Below the pieces are notes generated by a model that was not told the origin of the DNA, made no database searches, and worked only from the letters and a program-made list of their open reading frames with translations. Shown piece by piece: positions 1 to 6,226 of a stretch of DNA of 7,265 bases; within the stretch, counting starts at the first letter, position 1; every line of letters starts with the position of its first letter. This DNA comes from a bacterium. GTDB lineage: Bacteria; Omnitrophota; Gorgyraeia; Gygaellales; UBA12090. The stretch lies in the NCBI GenBank assembly GCA_004299495.1, contig SCPY01000226.1, positions 1 through 7,265 of the forward strand, in the 5' to 3' direction. The position numbers and the translations under genes were made by a program.

Positions 1-144
1 TTGAGTATTCTGTACCCCGATTTTAGAAGCTCCTTTTTATACAATTGATAGTCGGTGCAGGAAAATCGCAATCATCTATGTTCATTTTCCTATTTGTTTC
101 TGCGGTATAATTATCCATTTCCCGAATACAAATATAGCCAAATC

Positions 145-1131
145 TTATCTTAAATCCGCTATTTCCTTCAAAAATGTATAGGCTTTTACAGGATAGAGGC
201 CAAGCCCATCAGAAAAATCTTTCTCCATATTACCAGGCGTAAATGTCCGAATATTTACCAATTTATCCAAAAGATGACCCATCCTTTGAGCATTAAGCTC
301 ATATGAGGTCGCGTGTACTATTTTTTTGCGGTTTATTAATTTATCCAGCCCCAACCTTAAAGTATTCTCAGGGTCAAAACCAAATCCTAAAATATATATT
401 CTTTCGGCTGCCTCCAACAGCGCAGAAGCTTTCTCAAAATTTGATTTAGTTCCTTCGCCTATGTCTTCAAACACTATCCCGATACCATTATTATATTCCT
501 TAAGCTGGGCATGAGAATATGGCCTGCCATAGGTGCGCCCCTTGTCCGGCTCCGAGGTTTCCCAAGGCAAAGAATCAAGTTTCCCATATAAATGCACAAT
601 TGGTATTCGCTTGATAACATTAGCCGCCCAAGATTGGTTTGCTTTCTCATGGAAATTACAAAGCACAGTGTATAATAAATGCTCCAAAGACCGGTCATAG
701 TTAAAAGTAACAAAAGAAACTTTGTTTTGATGAAAATTATCAATGGTAGCTCCGTTTTTCATCTCATTTACTAAAATCTTATACCAATTATCTTTCTCAA
801 AAAGCTTATCATGGTTCTCAGAATCAACCAAAGCCTGTGCAATAGCCAACTTGCCTATTTTTAGGTATGTAGTTTGAAATCTCTCTAAAAAAGCATCTAT
901 GGAATAATCTAAAGCATGCCGTAAAGCCTCTGCGAATTTTGCTATGGCTCGCTTGTACTCATTCGCTTCATCTGGCCAAGCCCCTGCTAATGCTTGAGCC
1001 AGGGATGTCACATACGCGACATTTTTGAGAAGATTGCTGTAAATCTTCTCTCGCAATTCTTCCCCAAGAGGAAAACCAAAGTCAGCGCTTGCTCCTGCGC
1101 CTAATATAAAAACAGTATTTTTTGTAATCAT
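145..1131 (-). CDS. SIR2-like domain protein, possible defence NADase
   Basis: This 328-residue protein has the layout of the SIR2-like family, a Rossmann-fold group that binds NAD and in several phage-defence systems hydrolyses it. Visible motifs are the N-terminal nucleotide-binding GAGAS (residues 11-15, after a hydrophobic strand), a SIDAFLERF segment (77-85), FNYDRSLE (143-150), a likely catalytic His in VHLYGK (H180, G183) and ILGFGFDPEN (247-256). There is no signal peptide or membrane segment, so it should be cytoplasmic. The ATG directly precedes the first beta strand, which supports this start, although no clear Shine-Dalgarno sequence precedes it. The gene is more AT-rich than the metabolic cluster and stands alone downstream of tRNA-Phe, which suggests horizontally acquired cargo. 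No helicase, Argonaute or other known partner is visible, but the window ends 144 bases downstream. The family call is firm; the defence role is inference. Confidence 0.85.
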   Translation of the reverse strand: MITKNTVFILGAGASADFGFPLGEELREKIYSNLLKNVAYVTSLAQALAGAWPDEANEYKRAIAKFAEALRHALDYSIDAFLERFQTTYLKIGKLAIAQALVDSENHDKLFEKDNWYKILVNEMKNGATIDNFHQNKVSFVTFNYDRSLEHLLYTVLCNFHEKANQSWAANVIKRIPIVHLYGKLDSLPWETSEPDKGRTYGRPYSHAQLKEYNNGIGIVFEDIGEGTKSNFEKASALLEAAERIYILGFGFDPENTLRLGLDKLINRKKIVHATSYELNAQRMGHLLDKLVNIRTFTPGNMEKDFSDGLGLYPVKAYTFLKEIADLR

Positions 1132-1261
1132 TTAAACCATTTGCTTTTTTAGTATTTTTTGCTTACATTCAGTTTTTTCTTTAGAACGGTTACTTTTTCA
1201 GCATTTATAAAGTTTTAACATATCTATCCACCATGTAATTTCCTTCACATCCCGAAAGAAC

Positions 1262-1347
1262 AAAAAACCCTCGCCTTGTGAGCGAAGGTTTGGATTATTT
1301 TATAGTGGCAGTTCCCCCTTCAAACATACCACTTCTTACCGATTGTA
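1262..1347 (-). ncRNA. candidate small RNA with own promoter and terminator
   Basis: A TTGACA / 17 bp / TAAAAA promoter with an extended TG element predicts a start near 1347. A terminator ends the transcript at about 1262, giving roughly 85 nt. Inside, AGTGG (near 1333) pairs with CCACT (near 1306), and a short inner GTTT/GAAC helix can extend it, so the RNA would hold two hairpins. No known RNA family is recognised. The same stretch also contains a 22-codon open frame starting just upstream, so it may instead be a peptide gene. Confidence 0.35.
1266..1290 (-). terminator. rho-independent terminator of the candidate small RNA
   Basis: On the minus strand AACCTTCGC pairs with GCGAGGGTT (9 bp, one G-U pair) around a 7-nt loop. 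A run of T follows (1262-1267 on the plus strand reads as A). It lies 4 bases after the stop codon of the 22-codon frame and about 130 bases before the SIR2-like gene, which it insulates from upstream transcription. Confidence 0.75.
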
Positions 1348-1363
1348 GTTTTATTTTTACCAT
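1295..1363 (-). CDS. possible 22-residue peptide
   Basis: An ATG frame of 22 codons with a basic N-terminus (begins MVKIKLQSVR) and a Gly/Thr-rich end terminates at TAA four bases before a strong terminator. It overlaps the -10 of the nearer promoter (1354-1382), so it could be translated only from the weaker promoter at 1399-1427. Only a poor GGA lies upstream as a ribosome site. It resembles no family that I recognise, and the non-coding RNA reading of this stretch is at least as likely. Confidence 0.2.
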   Translation of the reverse strand: MVKIKLQSVRSGMFEGGTATIK

Positions 1364-1382
1364 AGGAATTCCACTTTGTCAA
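1354..1382 (-). promoter_or_regulatory. sigma-70-type promoter for the small RNA
   Basis: A perfect -35 TTGACA (1377-1382), a 17-bp spacer and a TAAAAA -10 (1354-1359) are preceded by TGG, which fits an extended -10. Predicted initiation is at about 1346-1347 on the minus strand. Confidence 0.55.
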
Positions 1383-1398
1383 CTGTTTCCTGTCCGTT

Positions 1399-1427
1399 AT
1401 TATATCGCTAACAGAATATCAGCGCAA
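1399..1427 (-). promoter_or_regulatory. second, weaker upstream promoter
   Basis: A perfect TATAAT -10 (1399-1404) lies 17 bp from a poor -35, TTGCGC (1422-1427). It overlaps the stop codon of the 59-codon frame and would produce a transcript of about 130 nt that includes the whole 22-codon frame. Confidence 0.3.
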
Positions 1428-1579
1428 TCTTTATCTGCGCATTCCCTGCCTGCCAAAAGGCTTCTATCACCTTGAGCCATTAGTGAGCCAATAAGTGCGG
1501 AAAAAACACAAATCCATACAAAAATACCTAACCGCGCGCAAGAAGACAAAGAAGGCGTAACTGCATATTTTTCACGCAA
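1400..1579 (-). CDS. possible small secreted or truncated protein (59 residues)
   Basis: The frame runs 59 codons from a TTG; an internal ATG at 1480 would give 26 residues. A hydrophobic stretch (about residues 18-34, beginning LGIFVWICVF) follows a basic residue and ends in SLMA-Q, which looks like a signal peptide with a cleavage site. The remainder is a short hydrophilic tail with two cysteines (GRECADKDC) that stops abruptly. There is no Shine-Dalgarno sequence and no ATG near the N-terminus. It could be the 5' remnant of a longer exported protein or a chance open frame. I do not recognise a family. Confidence 0.22.
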   Translation of the reverse strand: MREKYAVTPSLSSCARLGIFVWICVFSALIGSLMAQGDRSLLAGRECADKDCADILLAI

Positions 1580-1586
1580 TTACGCC
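1554..1586. repeat. inverted repeat (hairpin)
   Basis: GGCGTAACTGC (1554-1564) and GCAATTACGCC (1576-1586) are complementary except for one position that can form a G-U pair, around an 11-base loop. No clean T-run follows on either strand, so it is not a classical terminator. It sits between the tRNA terminator and the 59-codon frame. Its role is unknown. Confidence 0.6.
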
Positions 1587-1597
1587 ATAAATCCAAT

Positions 1598-1630
1598 AAA
1601 AAAGAGAGGTTATAGAAACCCTCTCTTTTT
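1598..1630 (-). terminator. rho-independent terminator of tRNA-Phe
   Basis: On the plus strand AAAAAGAGAGG (1599-1609) pairs perfectly with CCTCTCTTTTT (1620-1630) around a 10-base loop. Read on the minus strand it begins four bases after the tRNA CCA end and finishes in six T residues. Its symmetry would let it work in both directions. Confidence 0.85.
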
Positions 1631-1633
1631 AAG

Positions 1634-1708
1634 TGGTGCCGAGGAGAAGAATCGAACTTCCCACGCCGGCCTTTTCAGGGCCGCGCTCTACCACTGAGCT
1701 ACCTCGGC
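1634..1708 (-). tRNA. tRNA-Phe (anticodon GAA)
   Basis: The minus strand folds into a complete 75-nt cloverleaf with an encoded CCA. The acceptor GCCGAGG pairs with CCTCGGC. The D stem is GCTC/GAGC with loop AGTGGTA. The anticodon stem CGGCC/GGCCG carries loop CTGAAAA, so the anticodon is GAA (phenylalanine). The variable loop has five bases, and the T stem GGAAG/CTTCT, with one G-U pair, carries loop TTCGATT. The discriminator base is A. The gene has its own promoter about 20 bases upstream and a terminator directly downstream, so it is a separate transcription unit although it lies just 61 bp after the nuclease gene. Confidence 0.97.
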
Positions 1709-1734
1709 ATCATCACATTGCTATAGGTTAAGTT

Positions 1735-1762
1735 ATTTTAACAAAACATCCCTGTCTGTCAA
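1735..1762 (-). promoter_or_regulatory. tRNA-Phe promoter
   Basis: TTGACA (1757-1762), a 16-bp spacer and TAAAAT (1735-1740) form a strong sigma-70-type promoter, with TGT before the -10 giving an extended -10. Predicted start is near 1728, leaving a leader of about 20 nt before the mature tRNA. The -35 lies just past the stop codon of the nuclease gene. Confidence 0.75.
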
Positions 1763-1769
1763 TATAAAA

Positions 1770-2540
1770 TCAATCTATCACTTCTATCGCCGAGGGGTGC
1801 TGGACAATGATTTCAGGGCCGCCTTTATATTCTTTGATCTTTCCGGTAATCCTCAAGGTTTTGCCTTTATACGCCTTGGGAATAGAAATGCCCTGGGAAA
1901 GAAAAAACGGGAATTCTCCCTTGAAAACAACCGCCTTAAATCCGCTTTGGCCGAAGTTCAGGATGGACACCTTGGCTGACTGGCGCACCGAAGAAACCTT
2001 TCCTTCCACAGTTGCCATCTGATTTAAGTAATTCTTCGCATCTTTTGCCGGGATAATCACCGGCTCTGCCCATATCCCGCGGTTATTCCGGCGAGCCGAC
2101 TTTTGTTTATCAACCAGCAGATCCACATACTTCACATTCGGAGAAATGGTATAAAGAATCGCGAAACCCTCCTCTAGCATCTTGGCGTTTACAAAGGCAT
2201 CATCCACATAGCAATACGCGAGCAACCTTCCGTATTTATCCTTCTTCTGAACATCAAATTCCAGGCGCACCGGCTTACCCTCTACCAGCCGGCGGTTATA
2301 ATCCTTGGCTTTTTCGGCATAAGGCTCAGGGGAGTAAACCCAGGAGTTACCCTGTCGCTTTCTTACTTCAGGGGTGTCAATGCCTATGTAACGAACCGCT
2401 GATCCGTTATCCAGCTCAATGGTGTCTCCGTCAATAACATGCCTTACCCGGTATTCCCTGGTAAAAGAGGCAGATTGAAGGCAGCCAATAAGGAAAAATG
2501 GAAGAATGAAAAATAGGCGGATGTTTCTAGCGGGGATCAT
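1770..2540 (-). CDS. staphylococcal-nuclease-family lipoprotein with C-terminal OB-like domain
   Basis: This 256-residue predicted exported nuclease begins with a lipoprotein signal (hydrophobic core about residues 7-18, lipobox LIGC with C20). The SNase domain spans about 30-160 and keeps the residues known from Staphylococcus aureus nuclease: DGDT (D37, D39), R50, DTPE (D55, T56, E58) and DKYGR with R105. The family's RGIW motif is at 154-157. The catalytic set is therefore intact, and calcium-dependent cleavage of DNA or RNA outside the cytoplasm is expected. Residues about 175-255 form a second beta-rich segment (VEGKV...LRITGKIKEY) that looks like an OB-fold nucleic-acid-binding domain. 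The start ATG overlaps the upstream TGA as ATGA, so translation is probably coupled to the upstream lipoprotein. The OB assignment is less certain than the nuclease. Confidence 0.9.
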   Translation of the reverse strand: MIPARNIRLFFILPFFLIGCLQSASFTREYRVRHVIDGDTIELDNGSAVRYIGIDTPEVRKRQGNSWVYSPEPYAEKAKDYNRRLVEGKPVRLEFDVQKKDKYGRLLAYCYVDDAFVNAKMLEEGFAILYTISPNVKYVDLLVDKQKSARRNNRGIWAEPVIIPAKDAKNYLNQMATVEGKVSSVRQSAKVSILNFGQSGFKAVVFKGEFPFFLSQGISIPKAYKGKTLRITGKIKEYKGGPEIIVQHPSAIEVID

Positions 2541-2920
2541 TGGCCGGATTGCTGGAGAATGTTATTGTAAATCCGTTGAGCAAGCTCCAGGTTGGGCATT
2601 AGATTCTTGCGGCTTTTCACTCTTAAACGCACTGTCTCGAGGGTTAACCTTTCTATAAGAATATCTACCCTGCTTGAGCCGACAGACGCCCGAATCTTAC
2701 CCAGGGAAGGATTACTGAACCTTGATTGAATAATTCCCATGCCTTCTGCTATATTTACCGCTGAATCATAAACACTATCAAAATTCTTATCGGTATCGCC
2801 CTGAATATAATCCCTGCCCAGAGCGTATCCTCCGGCAGCGCCAGCGCCTATCCACATCATTAAACATCCGGATAGGCTTAAAGAAAGTATTATTAGGATA
2901 AAAAGCTTGAACTTCACCAT
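2537..2920 (-). CDS. DUF3568-like small lipoprotein
   Basis: The 127-residue protein has a lysine-containing N-terminus, a hydrophobic core and the lipobox LSGC (C19), so it should be lipidated and membrane-anchored. A glycine/alanine-rich segment follows (GAGAAGGYALG, about residues 25-35), and then an alpha/beta region with FDSVYDSAVNIAEGMG and alternating-charge strands. This pattern matches the DUF3568 family of small lipoproteins of unknown function, which is frequent in Omnitrophota and deltaproteobacteria-like genomes. It begins 8 bases after the nadA stop and overlaps the nuclease start by 4 bases, so it is expressed with both. No enzymatic motif is visible. The family assignment is by pattern and is moderately certain. 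Confidence 0.75.
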   Translation of the reverse strand: MVKFKLFILIILSLSLSGCLMMWIGAGAAGGYALGRDYIQGDTDKNFDSVYDSAVNIAEGMGIIQSRFSNPSLGKIRASVGSSRVDILIERLTLETVRLRVKSRKNLMPNLELAQRIYNNILQQSGQ

Positions 2921-2928
2921 AAATTGGC

Positions 2929-3834
2929 TTAAGGGATTGCTAACATCGCGTCTATCGCCTTTTTGGCTTTTTTGCGGATTTCATCAGGGACGCGCACCTC
3001 ATCCTTCATCTCTTCAAGCGACCACAAAACCTTTTCTAAGGTGGTGCGCTTCATGTTCGGGCAGACCGCCAGCTCTGAGGCGGGATAGAATTTCTTTTCG
3101 GGATTGTCCTTTTGCAGGCGATACACCAAACCCACCTCGGTAGCGATGACAAATTCTTTTGCCTCTGATTTTTTGACATACTCGCAGGTCTTGCCGGTGG
3201 AAAGCGCCTCATCAGCCAGGGCAATCACTTCCGGCCTGCATTCAGGATGCGCGATAACCTTTGCCTTGGGGTGCAGCCTGACAGAGCGAATGATATCCTC
3301 AGGCAGAATCTTCACGTGGGTAGGGCAGTAACCATCCCAGCTAATCAACATCCTGCCGGTTTTCTTAGAGACAAAGTCGGCTAAATATTTATCCGGGATA
3401 AAGATAATCTCTTCGGCATCTTTTAAGCTGGAAACTACCTTCGCGGCATTAGTAGAAGTGCAGCAGATATCCACCTCGGTTTTAACTTCGGCAGAGGTGT
3501 TTACATAGCCGACTACCGCGGCCTTAGGGTGCCTGCTCTTTAATTCCCGCAGGTCTTCAACTGTAATCATATTCGCCATAGGGCAGCCCGCGTTTTTATC
3601 CGGCATAATCACCGTCTTATCCGGAGACAGGATAGAGGCGGTCTCTGCCATAAAATGCACCCCGCAAAACACTATAACCTTGGCGTCAGTTTTAGCCGCG
3701 ATACGGCTTAACTCCAGGGAATCAGCCCGGTAATCCGCAATATCCTGGACTTCCGGCATCTGGTAATTATGCGCCACGATTACCGCGTGCCTGTCTTTTT
3801 TTAGCTTCTGAATTTTTTCATTTAAGCTCTGCAT
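2929..3834 (-). CDS. nadA: quinolinate synthase NadA
   Basis: NadA condenses iminoaspartate with dihydroxyacetone phosphate to form quinolinate, the precursor of NAD, using a [4Fe-4S] cluster in the cytoplasm. The 301-residue protein has the compact length of the Thermotoga/Pyrococcus type. Visible motifs are VIVAHNYQMPEVQDIADYRADS (substrate pocket with H22 and Y24), GVHFMAETA, and the three cluster ligands C84 (NAGCPMAN), C170 (WDGYCPTH) and C258 (AVCPNMK), spaced as in the family. HPEC at 196-199 is also conserved. The ATG is the first possible start, because an in-frame stop lies two codons upstream. It lies inside the end of mnmA (17-base overlap), with AGGG about 8 bases ahead as a ribosome site. 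No nadB or nadC is in the window. Confidence 0.97.
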   Translation of the reverse strand: MQSLNEKIQKLKKDRHAVIVAHNYQMPEVQDIADYRADSLELSRIAAKTDAKVIVFCGVHFMAETASILSPDKTVIMPDKNAGCPMANMITVEDLRELKSRHPKAAVVGYVNTSAEVKTEVDICCTSTNAAKVVSSLKDAEEIIFIPDKYLADFVSKKTGRMLISWDGYCPTHVKILPEDIIRSVRLHPKAKVIAHPECRPEVIALADEALSTGKTCEYVKKSEAKEFVIATEVGLVYRLQKDNPEKKFYPASELAVCPNMKRTTLEKVLWSLEEMKDEVRVPDEIRKKAKKAIDAMLAIP

Positions 3835-4927
3835 TATTTAACCCTGTCTCAATAATCCCTCCCCCTACAACTTGCCGGCCATTATAAAAAACCGCGGATT
3901 GTCCGGGAGTAACCGCGAATTGCGGCTTAGAAAAGATAATTTTAATCCTGTTCCCGGAAAAGGCCATAGCCTTTGAAGCGATTTCCTTGTGATTATATCT
4001 TATCTTTACCTTCAGGACAACCTTTCTTTTTATCGGCTTATCTATAAAACTTAAGTCTCCGGCAATCAAGCCGCCCGACAGTACTTCCTCTCTCTTGCCC
4101 AGGACTATAGTGTTATTTTTAGCATTGATTCCGATAACATACGCGGGATAACCCAAGGCAACACCCAAGCCCTCCCTTTGGCCGATTGTATAAAAAGGAA
4201 TACCCTTGTGCTCACCCAGTATGTTTCCCTCCGAATCTAAGATTGGCCCTGGCTTTACATCCGCGCTAATTCCTGCCTTGATTCGCGTCAATTCCTGCCT
4301 TAGAAATCCCCGGTAATCATCGTCAGGAATAAAGCATATCTCCTGGCTGCCGGGCTTATCCTTTACCGGTAAATCAAATTGCCTGGCCAGCTCCCTTACC
4401 TGAGATTTTGTATAGTTACCAAGCGGAAATAAGATATGCTTAAGCTGTTTTTGGTTTAAGCGATAGAGAAAATAAGACTGGTCTTTCCATTTATCCTTTG
4501 CCTTCTGAAGTAAATATTTTGGGCCGCGGGCTATTTTCGCGTAATGGCCTGTAGCCAAGTATCCCGCCCCCAAGCTTTTGGCCTTATTTAAAAGGGCGTC
4601 GAATTTTAGATACTCATTACAGCGAATACAGGGATTGGGCGTCCTGCCGGAAAGATACTCCAGGATAAAGTTCTTAATCACCTTTTCCCGCAGGAATTTA
4701 TCAAAGTTCAGGACATAATGCTTTATTCCTAATTTATGCGCTACCCGCCTGGCGTCATCAATGCCTTCAATCCCGCAGCAGCTCGGCCTTCTCTTATTTG
4801 TTTCCTTGAGGCCAAAACACATAGTAATGCCGATTACCTCATAGCCCTGCCTTTGCAAAAGCGCCGCGGCTACCGATGAATCCACGCCTCCGGACATCGC
4901 CACCACAACCTTAACTTTACCCGTCAT
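3818..4927 (-). CDS. mnmA: tRNA-specific 2-thiouridylase MnmA
   Basis: MnmA activates U34 of tRNA-Lys, -Glu and -Gln with ATP and inserts sulfur at C2. From the preferred ATG it has 369 residues, the usual family length. The PP-loop SGGVDSS is at residues 12-18. The region RTPNPCIRCNEYLKF contains C100 and the catalytic-type C103, and the second conserved cysteine is C198 in SQEICFIPDDDY. KDQSYFLYRL and YTIGQREGLG mark the tRNA-binding and C-terminal domains. The frame can also start at a GTG two codons earlier (4933). I chose ATG at 4927 because it overlaps the upstream TGA as ATGA and has GAGAG five bases ahead. It overlaps nadA by 17 bases. C100 in place of the aspartate found in the E. 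coli enzyme gives a CxxC pair. Confidence 0.97.
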   Translation of the reverse strand: MTGKVKVVVAMSGGVDSSVAAALLQRQGYEVIGITMCFGLKETNKRRPSCCGIEGIDDARRVAHKLGIKHYVLNFDKFLREKVIKNFILEYLSGRTPNPCIRCNEYLKFDALLNKAKSLGAGYLATGHYAKIARGPKYLLQKAKDKWKDQSYFLYRLNQKQLKHILFPLGNYTKSQVRELARQFDLPVKDKPGSQEICFIPDDDYRGFLRQELTRIKAGISADVKPGPILDSEGNILGEHKGIPFYTIGQREGLGVALGYPAYVIGINAKNNTIVLGKREEVLSGGLIAGDLSFIDKPIKRKVVLKVKIRYNHKEIASKAMAFSGNRIKIIFSKPQFAVTPGQSAVFYNGRQVVGGGIIETGLNNAELK

Positions 4928-5280
4928 CCGCACTCTCTCGTAGCAATCAGATTCACTCCCAGGCCTAAGAAATCCCGCGCCAGGATATCGCCTGACTGAA
5001 CAACCCTGCCTATCCTCATCTTTCGTATTTCACTAACCGCCTCTTGAATTTTTGCCTTGGGGATAGGTTTATCCGTACGCACAGGGGCCATTTTCAGCGA
5101 AAGCCCCTGGCAGAGAACCGTGGCAGTTAATATACGCAGGGGATTCTCAATCTCGGCCTTTCCATAATCCTCTCCCTTAGGGCACTGATTGCCGGAAACT
5201 TTCACTACCCGGCAGTTCTCTATATCCAGGGCCAAGGCGCAGCTTTTCGGGCACTCTATGCATATCAAATTCTTAATCAT
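4924..5280 (-). CDS. DUF1667 cysteine-rich redox-partner protein
   Basis: This 118-residue protein has N-terminal cysteines C7, C10 and C14 (CIECPKSC) and C33 (NQCPKGEDYG), a four-cysteine arrangement that suggests an Fe-S cluster or zinc site. A region containing VRTDKPIPKAKIQEAV follows, which is typical of DUF1667. The family is nearly always found behind a GlpA-like FAD protein and an NAD/FAD oxidoreductase, as it is here. A role as the small subunit of that redox complex is inferred from context, and its biochemical function is not established. It overlaps the upstream oxidoreductase by ATGA at 5277-5280 and mnmA in the same way at 4924-4927, so translation is likely coupled on both sides. 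Confidence 0.9.
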   Translation of the reverse strand: MIKNLICIECPKSCALALDIENCRVVKVSGNQCPKGEDYGKAEIENPLRILTATVLCQGLSLKMAPVRTDKPIPKAKIQEAVSEIRKMRIGRVVQSGDILARDFLGLGVNLIATRECG

Positions 5281-6206
5281 CGCGAATTCCGCAGATATTC
5301 CGCGGCCATCTTGCCTGCCTTTTCACTATCCCGGGTTGCCGAATCCACCAGGTCGTAAATCTTAGAGGCATTGCCGCAGACAAACAAACCCGGAATTGAA
5401 GGCGTCCCGGCCATTTCCATCAGTTCATTCTCCGGAATCAATCCCACAGAAACTAAGACCGTATCACATTCAATCTGAAATTTGGAGCCGGGGATTTCCT
5501 CAAGGTTTTCATCCACCTTAACCACGTCCACCCTTTCTACCCTGTTTTTGCCGTAAATTCTGGAAATCTTATGGCTTAAATAAAAAGGTATGCCAAAATC
5601 TTCCACGCACTGCACCACATTGCGCATAAGGCCCCGGCTTTGTTTCTGGATTTCAATTACCGCTTTTACCTTTGCCCCTTCCAGGATAAAACGCCGCGCC
5701 ATAATCAGGCCGATGTCTCCTGAACCGACAATAACCGCAACTTTGCCCGGCAAAAGACCTTCAATATTGATTAGCTTCTGGGCAAGGCCCGCGGAAAATA
5801 CTCCTGCCGGACGATCTCCGGGAATATGAATCATCTCCCGCGTCCTTTCCCTGGCTCCGGTTGCCATAATCAATGCCCTTGCCTTTATCTTTTGTATTGC
5901 CCCGGGCTTTATAAAGGTAAGAATTTTGTCTTGGGTTAAATGCACCGCTATGGATTTTAGGCTAACCTCAATCTTATCTATGGCCCTGACCTTTTTAATA
6001 AACCTATCCGCGTATTCCGGTCCGGTTAGGACCTCTTTAAAGTAATTCAACCCGAAACCCGTATGTATGCATTGATTGAGTATCCCGCCTAAATACTGGT
6101 CTCTTTCCAGAAGCAGGATATCCCTGGCCCCGTGCTCATAAGCAGAAACAGCCGCGGCCATTCCCGCCGGCCCCGCGCCAACTATAACTAAATCTCTTTC
6201 AAGCAT
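5277..6206 (-). CDS. NAD(P)/FAD-dependent oxidoreductase of the GlpA-like/DUF1667 module
   Basis: From the preferred ATG this is a 309-residue two-dinucleotide-domain flavoprotein. The FAD-binding GAGPAG is at 10-15, and the family signature NQCIHTGFG is at 44-52. ATGARE is at 115-120, the second Rossmann motif GSGDIG (NAD(P)H) at 161-166, and the second FAD contact GLFVCGNA at 273-280. It should move electrons between NAD(P)H and the neighbouring GlpA-like protein, as proposed for the Thermotoga TM1433 group; the natural substrate is unknown. A TTG at 6242 would add 12 residues. That extension lies partly inside the palindromic element, so ATG at 6206 is preferred, although its ribosome site is weak. 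The protein seems short between LIPENEL and GLFVCGN compared with relatives I remember. It overlaps the DUF1667 gene by four bases. Confidence 0.9.
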   Translation of the reverse strand: MLERDLVIVGAGPAGMAAAVSAYEHGARDILLLERDQYLGGILNQCIHTGFGLNYFKEVLTGPEYADRFIKKVRAIDKIEVSLKSIAVHLTQDKILTFIKPGAIQKIKARALIMATGARERTREMIHIPGDRPAGVFSAGLAQKLINIEGLLPGKVAVIVGSGDIGLIMARRFILEGAKVKAVIEIQKQSRGLMRNVVQCVEDFGIPFYLSHKISRIYGKNRVERVDVVKVDENLEEIPGSKFQIECDTVLVSVGLIPENELMEMAGTPSIPGLFVCGNASKIYDLVDSATRDSEKAGKMAAEYLRNSR

Positions 6207-6226
6207 CTTTCTATAATCTTTATCTT

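Noticed and set aside
23..118. 31-codon ATG frame on the minus strand after the SIR2-like gene
   Set aside because: It is short, has no spaced ribosome-binding site and no recognisable motif. It could be chance or the start of something outside the window, but nothing supports a gene.
1132..1261. Promoter directly upstream of the SIR2-like gene
   Set aside because: The stretch is AT-rich with several -10-like strings (for example TATAAA), but none has a convincing -35 at proper spacing, so no specific site is called.
1278..1475. Plus-strand 65-codon frame in the intergenic region
   Set aside because: It runs antisense to the promoter/terminator unit, begins within the terminator hairpin and has no protein-like features or ribosome site.
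1634..1708. Pyrrolysine or suppressor reading of the tRNA that might explain the in-frame TAA
   Set aside because: The anticodon loop is CTGAAAA, anticodon GAA, an ordinary tRNA-Phe that does not read TAA.
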